Below, one piece after another: positions 1 to 9,309 of a DNA stretch of 64,000 bases. The stretch is from JBBQVS01 sp038211295. Lineage in GTDB: Bacteria; Chloroflexota; Ktedonobacteria; Ktedonobacterales; Ktedonobacteraceae. The stretch spans positions 1 through 64,000 of the forward strand of contig JBBQVS010000010.1 of NCBI GenBank assembly GCA_038211295.1, in the 5' to 3' direction. The number at the start of each line of letters is the position of its first letter. The first letter of the stretch is position 1. The notes below the pieces were generated by a model. The model saw only the letters and a program-made list of their open reading frames with translations, did no database searches and was not told where the DNA came from. The position numbers and the translations under genes were made by a program.

Positions 1-598
1 ATCGTCAAGCATGAGCAGCCTCCAAGAACAGATACAGGAATGTTAACGTCCTCTCTCCTTTTCTGCTAGTGTACACGATTTCCGCCGAAAGAGCCAGAAA
101 TTGACGCAAAAAGTGTCCATTATGACTGATTTCATGGCCAGATTCTAAAAGAGGATGCACTTTTCTCCAACCTGCATGGGAATGCACACAAGCTTGCACT
201 TAGAGGCGTTTTATGTGTCGTGGATAAACATATCAGACGAGCACGACAGGCAACAAGGCAGGCAAGATTTGCGTCGAAAGGCTCATTTTGCGGCTAATAA
301 CTGGGTCCAGGTACAATGGTTCCTATCACTTTACGGATGTCGTGCTCGAAGGAGATTTTCGTCCGTTACGCGAATATCACGGCTCACGCGCACAACTCGC
401 CCCTCGCTCAGAGAGTATGGAGATAGAAACGATTTCTTCGCAGGAAGAAGAGGATGTGTCCCCTATCCAACTTTCACTATTAGAGAAAAACGAGGAAAAT
501 CAGTAATTTCTAACAGTTATATGGTACGTCGTATCTTTTCGTCAGAATCACACCGCTAGGCCAAGTTTGTTCCAGACATACAGAGATCAGGTTGGCAT
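1..598. other. No confident gene; possible decayed coding remnant
   Basis: No complete gene is convincing here. On the plus strand, two short open stretches lie in different frames: one ending in a stop near 294, and a second running from about 240 to a stop at 504-506. The second has codon use like the neighbours and ends in a QLSLL motif followed by a charged tail, which resembles the beta-clamp-binding tail found on some DNA polymerases and repair proteins. The two could be pieces of one frameshifted gene whose start is lost or lies left of the window. This is inference; no family was recognised. Confidence 0.25.
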
Positions 599-1837
599 CT
601 AGTTCGCAACAATAGCGGCATAATTATCGGGCAGCGTGCAGCCACTGTACATGCGTGCCAGGAGCTGCTCTTGATCTAGTATAGTGACATTGCCACCGGC
701 ACAGGACAGCGTGAGCTTGCGTGCGCCGAGTGGGAGGTCTTGACGCAGGGGTTTCGCCACTCCATGTATATCTAGTACGCCAATGGGCCAGCGATACCCT
801 ACAGAATCGAAGTCCTTCCCGCTGAAATGAAAGAAGGGGATACCATATTTCATCGCAGTCTGCACATTAGTGGTGAGCGACAGGAGGTGCGAGACGGCGA
901 CCTGTGCCGCGTCGTTGGCATCAACGCCACAGCCTTTGAAGCAGCCCGTTCCCTCGACGACCCAGAGATGTTTTCCTAATGCTTTGCTTGTGAGACTCAC
1001 ATTGAACTGTTGCGCCCAGAACTCAAAAAGGTGTTGCAGGCTGTTGACGCTGGCATCTGGCCCTCCATTGTTCCAACCGTTATGCCAGCTATCAATCAGG
1101 CCCAGCGTTTTCGTATGCCAGTCCCAGTGTCCATTTGGATGAATAACTGTATTCATCGCGGTCTGCATCTTATTAAGATAACTCACTTGATCCAGGAGTG
1201 GTTGCTGATCGACGCCACCAACATGGGGGTCGAGCGAGCCAAGTAAGACTGGAATATTGGGCCGTATCGCATGCATCTCATATTCGCAGAGGTCGTAGAA
1301 ACGTGCGAAGTTTTCTGGCGAGACATGCAGAAACGCAACGGATGCATCGTTTTTCATTTGCTCATTGCCACATTGCACAGCGTCGGGTTGACCCTGGGCC
1401 GCGTCAAAAAGCGGCGTTGTATCAAAAAGATGAGCAAGGTTTGCGTCCTGACAGATGGTAAGCAGGACGCGCACGCCCTGGCGGTGATACGTCTCTATCG
1501 TCTGTTTGAGCACATTACCACGCAGGTTTCCCCACCCACAGGTAGGGTAGCCCGCGCGTATCCAGGAAATACCAGCATAATAGGTATCCGAACTTCCCTC
1601 TATGCCCAACACCTTTGCGGGACTCTCCACAGGCAGCACAGGAGGCGGGCCACTCACAAGCGTTGGACGAGGCGGCGCGGTTACAGTGACAGCAGGGACA
1701 GCTGTTTGAGTCTGCCCCGATGCTGGTTTCGCTAGAAGCACGAGCCGATAGGCCAACGTACTGAATAGGATACTTATAGTCAGCACCACCAGTAGTAGTA
1801 GAGACGATGGTTTTTTGAGCAGAGAGAAGTTTTTCAT
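599..1837 (-). CDS. Secreted protein resembling clan-A glycoside hydrolase (paralogue 1)
   Basis: 412 residues with one N-terminal membrane segment (about 12-36), a Pro/Thr/Val-rich linker to about 75, and a globular extracytoplasmic domain. The domain has two Glu sites that fit a GH-A TIM barrel: CGNE (E159, the Asn-Glu of the acid/base strand) and WVVEGTG (E295, the nucleophile strand). Several Cys residues (CGWG, TIC, QCG, GCFKGC) suggest disulfides. Family and substrate are not recognised, so the enzymatic role is inferred from these two motifs. It overlaps the upstream paralogue by 4 nt (ATGA), so the two are probably translated together. It lacks the long PTP-repeat linker of its partner. 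Confidence 0.7.
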   Translation of the reverse strand: MKNFSLLKKPSSLLLLVVLTISILFSTLAYRLVLLAKPASGQTQTAVPAVTVTAPPRPTLVSGPPPVLPVESPAKVLGIEGSSDTYYAGISWIRAGYPTCGWGNLRGNVLKQTIETYHRQGVRVLLTICQDANLAHLFDTTPLFDAAQGQPDAVQCGNEQMKNDASVAFLHVSPENFARFYDLCEYEMHAIRPNIPVLLGSLDPHVGGVDQQPLLDQVSYLNKMQTAMNTVIHPNGHWDWHTKTLGLIDSWHNGWNNGGPDASVNSLQHLFEFWAQQFNVSLTSKALGKHLWVVEGTGCFKGCGVDANDAAQVAVSHLLSLTTNVQTAMKYGIPFFHFSGKDFDSVGYRWPIGVLDIHGVAKPLRQDLPLGARKLTLSCAGGNVTILDQEQLLARMYSGCTLPDNYAAIVAN

Positions 1838-3066
1838 GAATAGATTACGCTCACATAATTTTCAGGAAGACTACAACCACTATACAGTTTCGCCAGCAGG
1901 TTTTCCTGATCGACGACGTTCACGCTTTTTCCACCGCAAGAGAGCGTCAACGAACGGCTTCCCATACTCAGGTCCTGTCGGATCGGTTTCGTATGTCCAT
2001 TGACATCAAGCACACCAATAGGCCAGTAGTAGCCGGCGGAAATAAAATCTTTGCCACTGAAATAGAAAATGGGGACACCATGCTGTATTGACGTTTGCAC
2101 ATCAGTAATCAACGCTAGCACATGCGAAACCGCCACCTGATAACTATTGTTGGGGTCTACTCCACAGCCTTTGAAACAACCTGTTCCTTCGACAACCCAC
2201 AGATGCTTCCCAAGTGCGCCACTATTAACATCGACGCCGAATTGCTGCGCCCAGAACTCAAAGAGATGCAAGAGGCTATTTGTATAGCCATCGGGATAGC
2301 CATTGTGCCAGCTATCAATCAAGCCCAGTGTCTTTGTGTGCCAGTTCCAGTTACCGCCAGGGTGTACCGTGTTATTCATCGCGTACTGCATCTGGTCGAG
2401 ATAGCCAACCTGATCGAGCAATGGTTGATAGTCGATGCCGCCAACGTGTGGGTCAAGTGAGCCAAGCAGAACGGGAATATCGGAGCGGACAGTGTGCATT
2501 GCATGTTCACACGCGTCGTAGAATTTCGCGAAAACCTGCGGTTGGATATACAAAAACGCAACCGCAGGATCGTATTTCATTTCCTCATTCCCACATTGTA
2601 CCGCGTCGGGTTGCCCCTGAGCCGCATCAGCGAGTTGCTTGGAGTCATACGGGTGTTCGTTCGACCCTTGACAAAAGGTGAGTAAAACGCGTATTCCCTG
2701 CTTGTGCAAATCTTGTACTGCGTTTAATAATGTTTTACCCGTTAAATTTCCCCAACCGCAAGTAGGATACCCAATACGCCGCCAGGCAACGCCGGGGTAG
2801 GCCGTATCAGGTGCGCCTTCCAGACCGCGTACCTGCCCCGCGTTGACAGTGGGCAATGTGGGAATAGGCGAGGGTGTGGGAGGAAGCGTGGGCGTTGGTG
2901 AAGGCGTTGGACTTGGCGTAGCCGTTGGGCTTGGAACAACTTTCGCATGTTGCACCGTCGCTTTCGGCACAGCAAAACGGTACACAATAAAGGTTGAAAT
3001 ACTAGCAAGTATCAGAATAGATACACCTATAAGAAGAAAGCGTCGGTTATTAAAAAAGTTTTGCAT
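1834..3066 (-). CDS. Secreted protein resembling clan-A glycoside hydrolase (paralogue 2)
   Basis: 410 residues, first gene of the pair. It has an N-terminal membrane segment (about 10-30), then a low-complexity Ser/Pro/Thr linker with repeated SPTP units (about 45-72), then the same domain as the downstream gene. The shared motifs are PTCGWGNL, QCGNEEMK, GSLDPHVGG, DWHTKTLG (NWHTKTLG here), LWVVEGTGCFKGCG and FYFSGKDF. The Asn-Glu and VVEG motifs are the candidate catalytic acid/base and nucleophile of a clan-A hydrolase. The start is supported by a purine-rich stretch before the ATG. The linker implies the catalytic domain is held away from the membrane or wall. Substrate is unknown; a polysaccharide role is inference. 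Confidence 0.7.
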   Translation of the reverse strand: MQNFFNNRRFLLIGVSILILASISTFIVYRFAVPKATVQHAKVVPSPTATPSPTPSPTPTLPPTPSPIPTLPTVNAGQVRGLEGAPDTAYPGVAWRRIGYPTCGWGNLTGKTLLNAVQDLHKQGIRVLLTFCQGSNEHPYDSKQLADAAQGQPDAVQCGNEEMKYDPAVAFLYIQPQVFAKFYDACEHAMHTVRSDIPVLLGSLDPHVGGIDYQPLLDQVGYLDQMQYAMNNTVHPGGNWNWHTKTLGLIDSWHNGYPDGYTNSLLHLFEFWAQQFGVDVNSGALGKHLWVVEGTGCFKGCGVDPNNSYQVAVSHVLALITDVQTSIQHGVPIFYFSGKDFISAGYYWPIGVLDVNGHTKPIRQDLSMGSRSLTLSCGGKSVNVVDQENLLAKLYSGCSLPENYVSVIYS

Positions 3067-3253
3067 AGTTCTTCCCCACTCCTAAATTCTTCGCAAGAGA
3101 AACATACAGAGGGAGACCCCGCCTTCATCGCGCCCCAGATGCGGTTGGGCCTCCCTTACATATATCAGTAAAATGTAGAGGAGACTACGGCCTTCTTCAT
3201 TCCCTGAACGCGGCTCGCACTCTCGCTCCCATAACTTTTGGTTATACTATTTT

Positions 3254-4699
3254 TTATTTTCCAATACAAAATTCGCTAAAGATGGTGTCGAGCAGGTCTT
3301 CGCTCGCGGTCTCGCCAGTCACTTCACCAAGAGCTTCATAGGCGGCTCGCAGATCAATTGAGACAAAATCAAGCGGCAATTCTTGCACTAAAGAGTTTTG
3401 TGACGCTTGCAAATGTTCCGCGACACGCTGCAACGCCTCCTGATGGCGCGTGCTTGTCACAAGGACGCTCTCGCTCGATACCGTTTTTCCTGCCAGCACA
3501 AGCTCCGCCAGCGTAGCTTCCAGTTCGGCTAACCCTGCACTCGTCAGCGTCGAGGTATGCACGAACGGCGATAGGGGCCACATGCGTTGTAGCTCGTCTT
3601 TCTCAACACGAAGCGGGTAGTCGGCTTTATTGATAATCACAATCACAGGTCTTCTACGCTCGTCAGAGAGAGCATTTACGTTTGCGCCAAAGCCCATCGT
3701 CTGCACCTCCGTGAAGACGCTACGATCCTGTTCAGTCAGTTCTGTCGAACCATCAACGACAAGCAGCACAATATCCGCGTCCATCGCGGCCTCGCGACTG
3801 CGTTGCACACCGATTTGCTCTACAGGGTCGCTTGTCGGCGTAATTCCTGCGGTATCGATCAGATAGAGAGGCACGCCATGCACATTCACAATCTCTTCAA
3901 CAGTGTCGCGCGTCGTCCCCGCTATAGGTGTGACGATGGCCCGTTCCGTTCGTAACAACGCGTTAAGCAGACTTGATTTCCCGACGTTGGGACGCCCGAT
4001 GATCGCGCTTCGCACGCCCTGCTTGTAGAGTCTTCCCTGCTCCGCTCCCGCTAAGAGCTGATTTATTTGTTGTTGCGCGACCTCGACAAGGAGACGTAGA
4101 GAGGCAGATTGTGGCGTTGGTACGTCTTCTTCGGGGAAGTCAATGCTGACCTCGATCTGCGCGATGACGCCCAGAATTGCGCGGCGGGCAACCTGCAATT
4201 GTTTAGAGAGCCGTCCGCGCAGTTGCTGTACGGCGAGCCGTTGCCCGGCTTCGGTCTGTGCGGCAATCAAGTCCATCACCGCTTCGGCCTGCGCAAGATC
4301 GATACGCCCATTGAGGAAAGCGCGTAGCGTAAACTCGCCCGCCTGCGCCATACGTGCGCCTTGAGCCAGCACAGCACGAAGCATACGGCGCAAGACCAGA
4401 GGGCCGCCATGCCCCTGTATCTCCACTACAGGCTCACATGTATAGGTGTGGGGCGCGGACATAAACGCGACCAGCACATCATCCAGTATCTCTTCTGTTG
4501 TCGGCTCAACGACCTGTACATAGGTCAATTGATGTGAGGATGGCAGCACTGCGAGCGGTTTACCCGCTCGTCGAATAAGCGGCAAGACCAGAGAAAACGC
4601 GTCGGCTCCACTCACGCGGATTATGCCGATGCCACCCACACCAGGGGGCGTGGCAATCGCAGCAATTGTGTCGGTTGTGTTTGTAATTGCGTTCTGCAT
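3254..4699 (-). CDS. mnmE: tRNA modification GTPase MnmE
   Basis: 481 residues, normal for the family. MnmE with MnmG installs the carboxymethylaminomethyl group at U34 of certain tRNAs. The N-terminal folate-binding domain begins at the conserved TIAAIATPPGVGGIGIIR region; the inserted G domain carries the P loop GRPNVGKSS, the TTRDT switch, DTAGI and NKAD; the protein ends with the family-defining FCIGK, whose Cys is required for modification. There is no Shine-Dalgarno before the ATG, but a promoter with a consensus -10 box sits 6 nt upstream (see promoter entry), so the mRNA may be leaderless. mnmG is not in the window. Confidence 0.97.
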   Translation of the reverse strand: MQNAITNTTDTIAAIATPPGVGGIGIIRVSGADAFSLVLPLIRRAGKPLAVLPSSHQLTYVQVVEPTTEEILDDVLVAFMSAPHTYTCEPVVEIQGHGGPLVLRRMLRAVLAQGARMAQAGEFTLRAFLNGRIDLAQAEAVMDLIAAQTEAGQRLAVQQLRGRLSKQLQVARRAILGVIAQIEVSIDFPEEDVPTPQSASLRLLVEVAQQQINQLLAGAEQGRLYKQGVRSAIIGRPNVGKSSLLNALLRTERAIVTPIAGTTRDTVEEIVNVHGVPLYLIDTAGITPTSDPVEQIGVQRSREAAMDADIVLLVVDGSTELTEQDRSVFTEVQTMGFGANVNALSDERRRPVIVIINKADYPLRVEKDELQRMWPLSPFVHTSTLTSAGLAELEATLAELVLAGKTVSSESVLVTSTRHQEALQRVAEHLQASQNSLVQELPLDFVSIDLRAAYEALGEVTGETASEDLLDTIFSEFCIGK

Positions 4700-4705
4700 A
4701 AGGCG

Positions 4706-4734
4706 ATTATAGCGTATCCAATCTCATCGTACAA
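4706..4734 (-). promoter_or_regulatory. Promoter of mnmE, probably leaderless
   Basis: On the minus strand, TTGTAC (4734-4729) and TATAAT (4711-4706) are separated by exactly 17 bp. Only 6 nt lie between the -10 box and the mnmE ATG, so transcription should start at or next to the start codon. The promoter overlaps the last codons of fdhD. Confidence 0.65.
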
Positions 4735-5575
4735 TGCGCTGTGCGTGCGTATACACGTTCATCGAATGGTCACGCAAGAAGCCAATCAAGGTAATTCCGC
4801 TCTGTTCCGCAAGCTCGACAGCGAGGCTCGACGGGGCCGAGATCGCTACTACACAGGGGATACGCGCGAGCAATGCCTTCTGGAGTATCTCAAAAGAGGT
4901 GCGCCCACTTACCAGCAGAATGCGCTTGTGGTAAGGGTATGTTCCGTGCAAGAGGCTATGCCCGATCAACTTGTCAACGGCGTTATGGCGTCCTACATCT
5001 TCGCGCAACAAGAGGAGTTGCCCCTGCTCATCAAAAATGGCGGCGGCGTGCAGACCACCTGTATGCTCGAATACTGCTTGTTCTGAGCGCAACCGTGCCG
5101 CAAGTTCGTAGAGCATCGCAGCTGAAAGATGTTGCGTGTCGGAGTCTAACGGGGGCGTTGTTGTCATGAGTGCCGCGATATTATTTTTTCCGCAGAGGCC
5201 ACAGCTAGCGGACACCACAAAGTGTCGTTCAAATGCGGCGGGTTGAGCCTTATCTTGCCCCCTTTGCTTGTGTAGTGTGATTTCCAGCACGTTCGCGAGT
5301 GGTAAGCCATCATCGTCAAGCCCAGCCTCCACCATCTGTACCTCGTTGGCCTGTGCGATGACGCCCTCAGTCAGAAGAAACCCCATCGCTAGTTCGCGGT
5401 CATGTCCAGGAGTACGCATAATCACGACGAGGCTGCGCGTGGCGATGCGTAGTTCAAGCGGTTCCTCGACGGTCAATTGCTCCTCGCGGAACTGTTGCGC
5501 GTTGTCTTGCCAGTGTGTTACGTTGACTTGCATCACCCGTTCCGGGTCGAGTGGTGAACGCCAGGAAGATATCAT
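4724..5575 (-). CDS. fdhD: Formate dehydrogenase accessory sulfurtransferase FdhD
   Basis: 283 residues. FdhD accepts sulfur from a cysteine desulfurase and sulfurates the bis-MGD cofactor of formate dehydrogenases. The key motif CGLCGK gives the CxxC pair (C125, C128), and the LTEGVI, GGLHAAA, REDVGRHNAVDK and SGRTSFE blocks are all typical. No formate dehydrogenase is in the window, so its client enzyme is elsewhere. The start at 5575 lacks a strong ribosome binding site; an in-frame ATG at 5533 is an alternative. It follows a small gene by 9 nt, consistent with an operon. Confidence 0.95.
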   Translation of the reverse strand: MISSWRSPLDPERVMQVNVTHWQDNAQQFREEQLTVEEPLELRIATRSLVVIMRTPGHDRELAMGFLLTEGVIAQANEVQMVEAGLDDDGLPLANVLEITLHKQRGQDKAQPAAFERHFVVSASCGLCGKNNIAALMTTTPPLDSDTQHLSAAMLYELAARLRSEQAVFEHTGGLHAAAIFDEQGQLLLLREDVGRHNAVDKLIGHSLLHGTYPYHKRILLVSGRTSFEILQKALLARIPCVVAISAPSSLAVELAEQSGITLIGFLRDHSMNVYTHAQRIVR

Positions 5576-5584
5576 AGTAGCTCG

Positions 5585-5848
5585 TCATCGTCCTTTATAT
5601 TTTGACTCGACAACAGGTTGAGCTGAGGTAATCGGAGTACGCACCATCGGTGTGGGCCGTTGCCGTTTGAAGTAGTATTTGCATACGCCGGGACGTACCG
5701 GGTCTGGTGGCGCGATAGCCACGAGGCCCCAGCCCTCTTTCTCTAGCCAGCTCCATGCCTCGTATTCTTCATCAAAGTCTCTCACAACATCGCCCGCGAT
5801 TGTAAAAATCATCGTCCCTAGCAGGTAACGATGTTCCCAGTGTACCAT
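5585..5848 (-). CDS. Small DUF4177-like protein
   Basis: 87 residues starting at the ATG at 5848, chosen because an AGAAGGA ribosome binding site lies 7 nt upstream; the frame is open further upstream but has no supported start. The sequence HWEHRYLL...DVVRDFDEEYEAWSWLEKEGWGLVAI resembles the short DUF4177-type fold, in which a two-strand/helix unit ends in a Gly-Trp-x-Leu-Val strand. The C-terminus is a polar tail. No function is known. It directly precedes fdhD and is probably cotranscribed with it. Confidence 0.7.
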   Translation of the reverse strand: MVHWEHRYLLGTMIFTIAGDVVRDFDEEYEAWSWLEKEGWGLVAIAPPDPVRPGVCKYYFKRQRPTPMVRTPITSAQPVVESKYKGR

Positions 5849-5980
5849 ATTTATATCCTTCTTCAAAAATGGAGCACAGAAACGCAATGTCTCCTGTCTT
5901 GACAGTAGATTTCTCCTGTTAGAAATGAACGAAGGGAAATTCCTTTGTGGAGGATATGGCACGTTTTGCATCCATATAAA

Positions 5981-6030
5981 ATGTTTGAGCCAGGCAATGA
6001 CGATCTCACGTCATTGCCTGGCTCAAACAT
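5981..6030 (-). terminator. Strong hairpin terminator after the PBP gene
   Basis: Perfect 22-bp inverted repeat (5981-6002 and 6009-6030) with a 6-nt loop. On the minus strand the stem is followed by TTTTATA, as expected for an intrinsic terminator ending the penicillin-binding protein transcript. The stem is unusually long and perfect. Confidence 0.75.
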
Positions 6031-6055
6031 GGCGGCTAAATTTTTTAGGCAGGAA

Positions 6056-7675
6056 TTATGGACATCCCACTTGCAACAACTTTGTAGAGCAACAATAATT
6101 GAAGCCAGGAGGAGCGGGTGCAGCCACCTTGAGAACATTGTTGAAGATGTCATTGTACATATTTGTAATCATTGGCCCTGTCGAAGAACCACCTTCACCC
6201 GCGTTCTCTTTCATTGCAATGATGCTTAGTTTGGGCATAATCGTTGGGTCAGTAATCGAGTAGGGTGCCTGTGTGATGAGCCAAGCGTTTGCAGGTAGAC
6301 CGCCGCCAACCTCTGCGGTTCCCGTCTTAGCAATAACCGTGTAGGGAGAGGTGCCTAACTTGACGACGTTGAGCGAACCAGAGCCGCAACGCACGACGCC
6401 AAGCATCGCCTGACGTACCGCGCGGGCAGTCTGTTGCGACATTTGCGGGCTGTTGCCAAGTGTCTGGGGATCATATTTCTCTATCTGCGTCTTGTTTGGG
6501 TCAAGAATTTTCCCGACCAGCATTGGACGCATCAACTGACCATCATTGGCAACAGCGTTATTCAGTACCGACATCTGCATTGGCGTCACCCTGTCATAAC
6601 CCTGTCCAAACGCACCTGAAGCGAGATTTACGTCTTCAAAAGGTTGGCCTTGTACACTACTGGGTTGCACAGGAAGGTCGAAAGGAATCTGCGACCCAAC
6701 GTAAAAACGTTTGTTATAGTCTAACCAAGTCTGCGCCCCCGTTTTCACGCCAATCTGAGCAAAGATAATATTGTCTGAGTGCGTGAAGCCATATTCTGTT
6801 GTAACCGGAAAACGAAATGTGTAAGGGTTGGGATCGCCAATACCTATATTATTGCCTTCTGGCCCTATGTTATGTCCATTATATGTAATGGGGCCACCAG
6901 CGTGTTTCTTGTCGAATTCCTCGTTCAACGTAGTATTACCAGAGTCAAGACCCGCGACAAGCGTCATCGTTTTGTAGGTTGAGCCAGGAATGTAGGTGCT
7001 TTGTATTGGTCGTTCTATCAGGGCGTTCTCTTTTGTATCAGACGCCAACTGATTATAGTAAGTTAGATCATGCGCGGTAAGTGTTTCGACCATTTTGTTA
7101 GGGTCAAACGTTGGACGACTCAGCATGGCAAGCACTTCGCCTGTATGCGGGTCCGCTACAATTACAGAACCGCGGTTTGATTGAAATGTATTTACATTAT
7201 CGATCACAATCGGGGTATCGAAGTCTTGGTTGACAATCTTTTGAATGCGCTCGTCGATGGTAAGATAGATGTCGTCGCCAACGGGGGGGCGATGCAGCGT
7301 CTTGTTAATAGTGTTATCGAGTGCGGTGAGACCATTTTTCCCGGTGAGATAATCATCATATTTCTTCTCGACACCGCTTATGCTATAGCCAGGGACATAA
7401 TACCCAATTAGGCCCGCAAGCGAGGGGTCGTAGTAGTGGCGTACTGTACCGTTGCCGTCGGGCGAGGGTTGATTATCGGCAAGTAAAACGCCGTTGCGAT
7501 CATATATTTTTCCACGTATAGGAGAATTGCTATTGAGGTAGACACGGCTATTGTGGGGGTTTGATGTAACCTGTTGCGCGACAACCACCTGCCAATACAC
7601 AAGACCAGCACTTAGCCCGACAAATAGCGCGACAAATAGCAGCGTGAGCTTGCGTATGCTTGCGTTTATGTTCAT
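6056..7675 (-). CDS. Class B penicillin-binding protein (PbpA/FtsI type)
   Basis: 539 residues from the ATG at 7675, which has an AGAGGA ribosome binding site. A short cytoplasmic N-terminus and a membrane anchor (about 10-34) precede a dimerisation region with the RGKIYDRNG block, then the transpeptidase domain. All three active-site motifs are present: STYK (S232-K235), SDN (S300) and KTGT (K450). It has no transglycosylase domain, so it cross-links glycan made by a partner SEDS or class A enzyme at the outer face of the membrane. The C-terminus ends in a Cys-rich tail (NYCCSTK, VGCP), unusual for the family. It is followed by a strong terminator. Confidence 0.92.
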   Translation of the reverse strand: MNINASIRKLTLLFVALFVGLSAGLVYWQVVVAQQVTSNPHNSRVYLNSNSPIRGKIYDRNGVLLADNQPSPDGNGTVRHYYDPSLAGLIGYYVPGYSISGVEKKYDDYLTGKNGLTALDNTINKTLHRPPVGDDIYLTIDERIQKIVNQDFDTPIVIDNVNTFQSNRGSVIVADPHTGEVLAMLSRPTFDPNKMVETLTAHDLTYYNQLASDTKENALIERPIQSTYIPGSTYKTMTLVAGLDSGNTTLNEEFDKKHAGGPITYNGHNIGPEGNNIGIGDPNPYTFRFPVTTEYGFTHSDNIIFAQIGVKTGAQTWLDYNKRFYVGSQIPFDLPVQPSSVQGQPFEDVNLASGAFGQGYDRVTPMQMSVLNNAVANDGQLMRPMLVGKILDPNKTQIEKYDPQTLGNSPQMSQQTARAVRQAMLGVVRCGSGSLNVVKLGTSPYTVIAKTGTAEVGGGLPANAWLITQAPYSITDPTIMPKLSIIAMKENAGEGGSSTGPMITNMYNDIFNNVLKVAAPAPPGFNYCCSTKLLQVGCP

Positions 7676-7723
7676 GAAGAAATCCTCTGTTTTATCATAC
7701 TCTGATACATGCTTTTCGCGCAA

Positions 7724-7752
7724 AGTGTACCATTGATACTCTTGTTTGACAA
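7724..7752 (-). promoter_or_regulatory. Promoter of the PBP gene
   Basis: Minus-strand TTGTCA (7752-7747), 17-bp spacer and TACACT (7729-7724) with an extended TGG in front of the -10 box. It lies about 50 nt upstream of the chosen start. Confidence 0.5.
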
Positions 7753-7816
7753 GTGAACTACCGCACAATGGGAAAAATGCGTGGTAGTTTTCCCTGTATT
7801 GCCACCACGCATACCA

Positions 7817-8980
7817 CTATTGCTGTACGTAGTGTCGGTAGTTTCGCAGAGTCTCTTCGATACTATCGCCACCAAACTTTTCAAGCAGAGCCTCTGTCAG
7901 TACCATTGTCATCATTGCCTCGCCAACGACACCGGCGGCAGGTACAACGCATACATCGCTACGCTCATAGCGGCTCTGGTCGATGTTTTCGCCTGTGGCT
8001 AAATCAACAGAGGGCAGGGGATGCGCCAGCGTTGGTATGGGTTTGACGCCCACGCGCACAACCACCGGCTCGCCATTAGTGATACCACCCTCAACGCCCC
8101 CAGCGTTATTTGTCAGGTGCGACCATGCTCCGTTCTCGCCGTGACGCAAGACATCGTGAACGTGCGAACCTGTCACCTGTGTTGCAGCGAAACCGGCCCC
8201 GATCTCCATTGCCTTGACCGAAGGGATGCTCATAAACGCCATTCCAAGCCGCGCACTCAGACGGCGATCCCACTGGCTAAAGCTGCCGAGACCAATTGGC
8301 ACGCCGAAGGCCGCAACTTCAAAGACGCCACCGCAGGTATCGCCCTCACGTTTCCCTTCTAAGATACGTGCAATCATTCTCTCGGTTAGAGCGGCATCGG
8401 CGCAACGCATCGGTGATGCTTCTACAGCGTCCCACATTCCTTCGGGGTAGGCGTCTTGTGTCATACCTCGGCCCGTCTCATAGCCGACCTCGACAATGGA
8501 AAGAACGTGGCTATGCACCTCAATGCCAAACCACGCCAGGAACTGGCGGCACAAGCCACCAACGGCGACACGGGAAGCGGTCTCACGTGAGCTGGAACGC
8601 TCGATCACATTGCGAACATCGCTATGCCCATATTTCATCGCACCCGCGAAATCGGCATGGCCCGCACGTACCCGCGTCACCGGCTCGACCTCTGACTCGA
8701 TTGGGGCTGCACTCATACGCTCGTCCCAGTTGACCCAATCAAGGTTCTCAATCTGCATCGTGATTGGCGAGCCGAGCGTCTTGCCATGCCGCACTCCAGC
8801 GAGAAATGAGATCGCGTCCTTCTCGATCTTCATACGCCCGCCACGTCCATATCCCCCCTGTCGACGGCGCAGGTCAGCATCAACAATGGTCTTTTCCAAA
8901 CTCAAGCCAGCCGGCAAGCCCTCAACAATAATCGTCAGGCAGGGGCCGTGTGATTCGCCAGCCGTCAAAAAACGAAACAT
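7817..8980 (-). CDS. aroC: Chorismate synthase
   Basis: 387 residues, usual length. AroC converts 5-enolpyruvylshikimate-3-phosphate to chorismate using reduced FMN, the last common step to aromatic amino acids and folate. The N-terminal GESHG signature, the RRQGGYGRGGRM loop, the RAGHADF and SSRETASRVA blocks, and the C-terminal ERSDVCVVPAAGVV region are all conserved. It begins at 8980 with a short AGGAGAA-type ribosome binding site upstream. No other shikimate gene is adjacent. Confidence 0.97.
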   Translation of the reverse strand: MFRFLTAGESHGPCLTIIVEGLPAGLSLEKTIVDADLRRRQGGYGRGGRMKIEKDAISFLAGVRHGKTLGSPITMQIENLDWVNWDERMSAAPIESEVEPVTRVRAGHADFAGAMKYGHSDVRNVIERSSSRETASRVAVGGLCRQFLAWFGIEVHSHVLSIVEVGYETGRGMTQDAYPEGMWDAVEASPMRCADAALTERMIARILEGKREGDTCGGVFEVAAFGVPIGLGSFSQWDRRLSARLGMAFMSIPSVKAMEIGAGFAATQVTGSHVHDVLRHGENGAWSHLTNNAGGVEGGITNGEPVVVRVGVKPIPTLAHPLPSVDLATGENIDQSRYERSDVCVVPAAGVVGEAMMTMVLTEALLEKFGGDSIEETLRNYRHYVQQ

Positions 8981-9309
8981 GTCTTATATTCTCCTGTAGT
9001 AGTTACTGGACGTGCTCAGTCAGTAGCGACATGAAACGCAGTTCATGCGCGAACAATGCTAGACATAGGTCACATTTTTGTGATTTTACTTGTCAACAAT
9101 TATAACATAGCATATATCAGTTGTGGTATGATTCGTTGGCAACCGAACAATTACACTAAGAAGATATAAAGATTGTATAAATATTTACTAACCTGTACTC
9201 TTAGAGGATATTGACACAAAACACAACCATACCTTACAATACGTTTGCCACTAATTTTTTTAATTTAATTAATTACATTTACAAATTTTCGTTTGTAGGA
9301 GGCCCACTT
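8981..9309. other. Divergent intergenic region between aroC and XRE-TPR gene
   Basis: 329 bp, AT-rich toward the right. It should carry the promoters of both genes. A TTGTCA at 9090-9095 is followed 17 bp later by a weak TATATC, and a TATAAA occurs at 9176-9181; neither is decisive. No hairpin or small gene stands out. Confidence 0.4.

Noticed and set aside
2843..3085. A Gly/Val-repeat frame on the plus strand
   Set aside because: It is the antisense of the Pro/Thr repeat linker of the secreted protein, not a structural repeat protein.
8214..8999. Plus-strand frames opposite aroC
   Set aside because: They are antisense to strongly conserved chorismate synthase sequence.
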